Shown here piece by piece: positions 5,905 to 6,651 of a DNA stretch of 6,651 nt; position 1 is the first letter of the stretch, and each line of letters begins with the position of its first letter. Source of the DNA: Chlamydiia bacterium (GTDB lineage Bacteria; Chlamydiota; Chlamydiia; Chlamydiales; SM23-39); NCBI GenBank assembly GCA_016194825.1, contig JACQAR010000088.1, positions 1 through 6,651 on the forward strand, read 5' to 3'. The notes under the pieces are model-generated. The model was not told the DNA's origin and did no database searches. It saw only the letters and a list, made by a program, of their open reading frames with translations. Both the position numbers and the translations under genes were made by a program.

Positions 5905-6651
5905 GAGGGTTGTCCACGACCAAAATTACATCCAGCTAGCATCGATCCAAAGCGTTTCGTTGGGCCTGCCTGCCAGTACGGTGGGTTGGATTTTAGCTGA
6001 GCAACATGGCCCCTCAGTGGCCATTTGCTCGATTCTGGTCGGGAACTTGATGCTTTGGTTGATTGCGATGGCGATCATCTCTATGGCTTTCGAAGGACGG
6101 TCCAACGCCATCGAAAATGCCAGGAGTTATTTGGGGAAATATGGCGCTTTCTTCATGGCGTTCGTATTGCTTCTCGCTTTTCTCAATTGGTACGTGCTTC
6201 AGATCAATGCAAGCGTTCCCTTGATCGGTCGATATTTTCAGATTGAGGACCGAGCCAGTATAGTCCGTATCGGGGTGGGGCTAGGCTTTTTGACAGCGCT
6301 TCTTTCTGTAGATGGAATCCGGATCATCAAATGGGCCACAACAGCTACTCTTCCGGCGATCTTGGCTTATTATGTGTATGCGATGATCGAGTCAAACGTC
6401 GTCTCGCATCCCCTCCCATCTTGGGGGCTGTCTCTTTCCGCTATTTTGTATGCGATTCTTATTTTCCTGCCAGGCATTGTCAATTTACCCACTTTTTTTC
6501 GGCATGCAAAAACCAGAGCGAATGGGTATCTTGCCCTAACGCTCATGACGCTATTGATCTCGTTTTTCGAGATTGCTCCCATCTGGATGCGTTTCAATGG
6601 ATCTGAATTGGAGCTATTCGGGTTCAGCAGTGTGGCGTTCATTGCCTGGAC
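5903..6651 (+). CDS. NCS1-like (nucleobase/cytosine-type) permease, C-terminus cut off by window edge
   Basis: An inner-membrane secondary transporter with 249 complete codons in the window and no stop. Several long hydrophobic helices are visible (about 10-32, 38-61, 82-105, 121-137, 146-162, 175-195, 207-223). Features like the NCS1/cytosine-permease family, part of the APC fold, are SLGLPASTVGW (19-29) in helix 1, an LVGNLMLWLIAMA helix 2 (45-57), ARSYLGKYG (73-81) before helix 3, LNWYVLQINAS (94-104), and LPGIVNLPTFFRHAK (189-203) resembling the region before helix 7. Substrates in the family are cytosine, purines, hydantoins or vitamins with H+ or Na+; none can be assigned here. The start is unsure: the upstream in-frame stop is at 5885-5887 and TTG 5903 is the only common start before helix 1 is lost, yet it lies in the terminator T-tract without a clear ribosome site. 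Confidence 0.68.
   Translation, partial: MRVVHDQNYIQLASIQSVSLGLPASTVGWILAEQHGPSVAICSILVGNLMLWLIAMAIISMAFEGRSNAIENARSYLGKYGAFFMAFVLLLAFLNWYVLQINASVPLIGRYFQIEDRASIVRIGVGLGFLTALLSVDGIRIIKWATTATLPAILAYYVYAMIESNVVSHPLPSWGLSLSAILYAILIFLPGIVNLPTFFRHAKTRANGYLALTLMTLLISFFEIAPIWMRFNGSELELFGFSSVAFIAW

Noticed and set aside
1..6651. tRNA, rRNA, CRISPR array, insertion sequence or attachment site
   Set aside because: Reading both strands I found no cloverleaf-like sequence, repeat-spacer pattern, transposase motif or terminal inverted repeats. The window is almost fully covered by coding sequence.

Overview
The window looks like part of a chromosome from a member of the phylum Chlamydiae, probably an environmental, amoeba- or animal-associated lineage rather than Chlamydia itself. 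The main reason is a ferrochelatase gene (hemH) placed head-to-head with a family-3 solute-binding lipoprotein gene. From memory the same pairing occurs in Chlamydia trachomatis (CT485/CT486), but I could not check this here. Supporting points are a small protein with two hydrophobic lobes like chlamydial inclusion-membrane (Inc) proteins, few Shine-Dalgarno sequences, and several unrecognised proteins. By eye the coding DNA is of middling G+C, with one strongly A+T-rich intergenic island. The assignment is an inference.

Left half (1-3072), all on the minus strand and read right to left: hemH (3072-2107), an Inc-like 116-residue protein 16 bases further on (2090-1740), a perfect 24-bp palindrome followed by a T-rich stretch that looks like a terminator (1728-1691), a family-9 glycosyltransferase with a TTG start (1690-662), and 7 bases later an EamA-type exporter that runs off the left edge (654-1). 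hemH and the Inc-like gene look like one transcription unit, and the glycosyltransferase and exporter like a second. The second may be fed partly by read-through of the hairpin.

Middle (3076-4443): the solute-binding lipoprotein on the plus strand starts 3 bases from the hemH start. It ends overlapping, tail to tail by 27 bases, an unrecognised 208-residue gene on the minus strand.

Right half (4444-6651): an A+T-rich 146-bp island carries two divergent sigma-70-like promoters and an 11-bp direct repeat. The leftward promoter lies so close to its ATG that the 208-residue gene may be read from a leaderless mRNA. The rightward promoter serves a compact two-gene cassette: a 57-residue glycine-rich membrane peptide and a 371-residue unrecognised protein, joined by a 4-base ATGA overlap and closed by a hairpin terminator. 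A permease resembling the NCS1 nucleobase transporters then starts, apparently at a TTG inside the terminator T-tract, and runs off the right edge.

hemH acts in haem synthesis, the glycosyltransferase in lipopolysaccharide or other glycan assembly, and the exporter, binding protein and permease in small-molecule traffic. The most novel part is the peptide/371-residue cassette with its divergent partner. I see no tRNA, rRNA, CRISPR, insertion sequence or attachment site.
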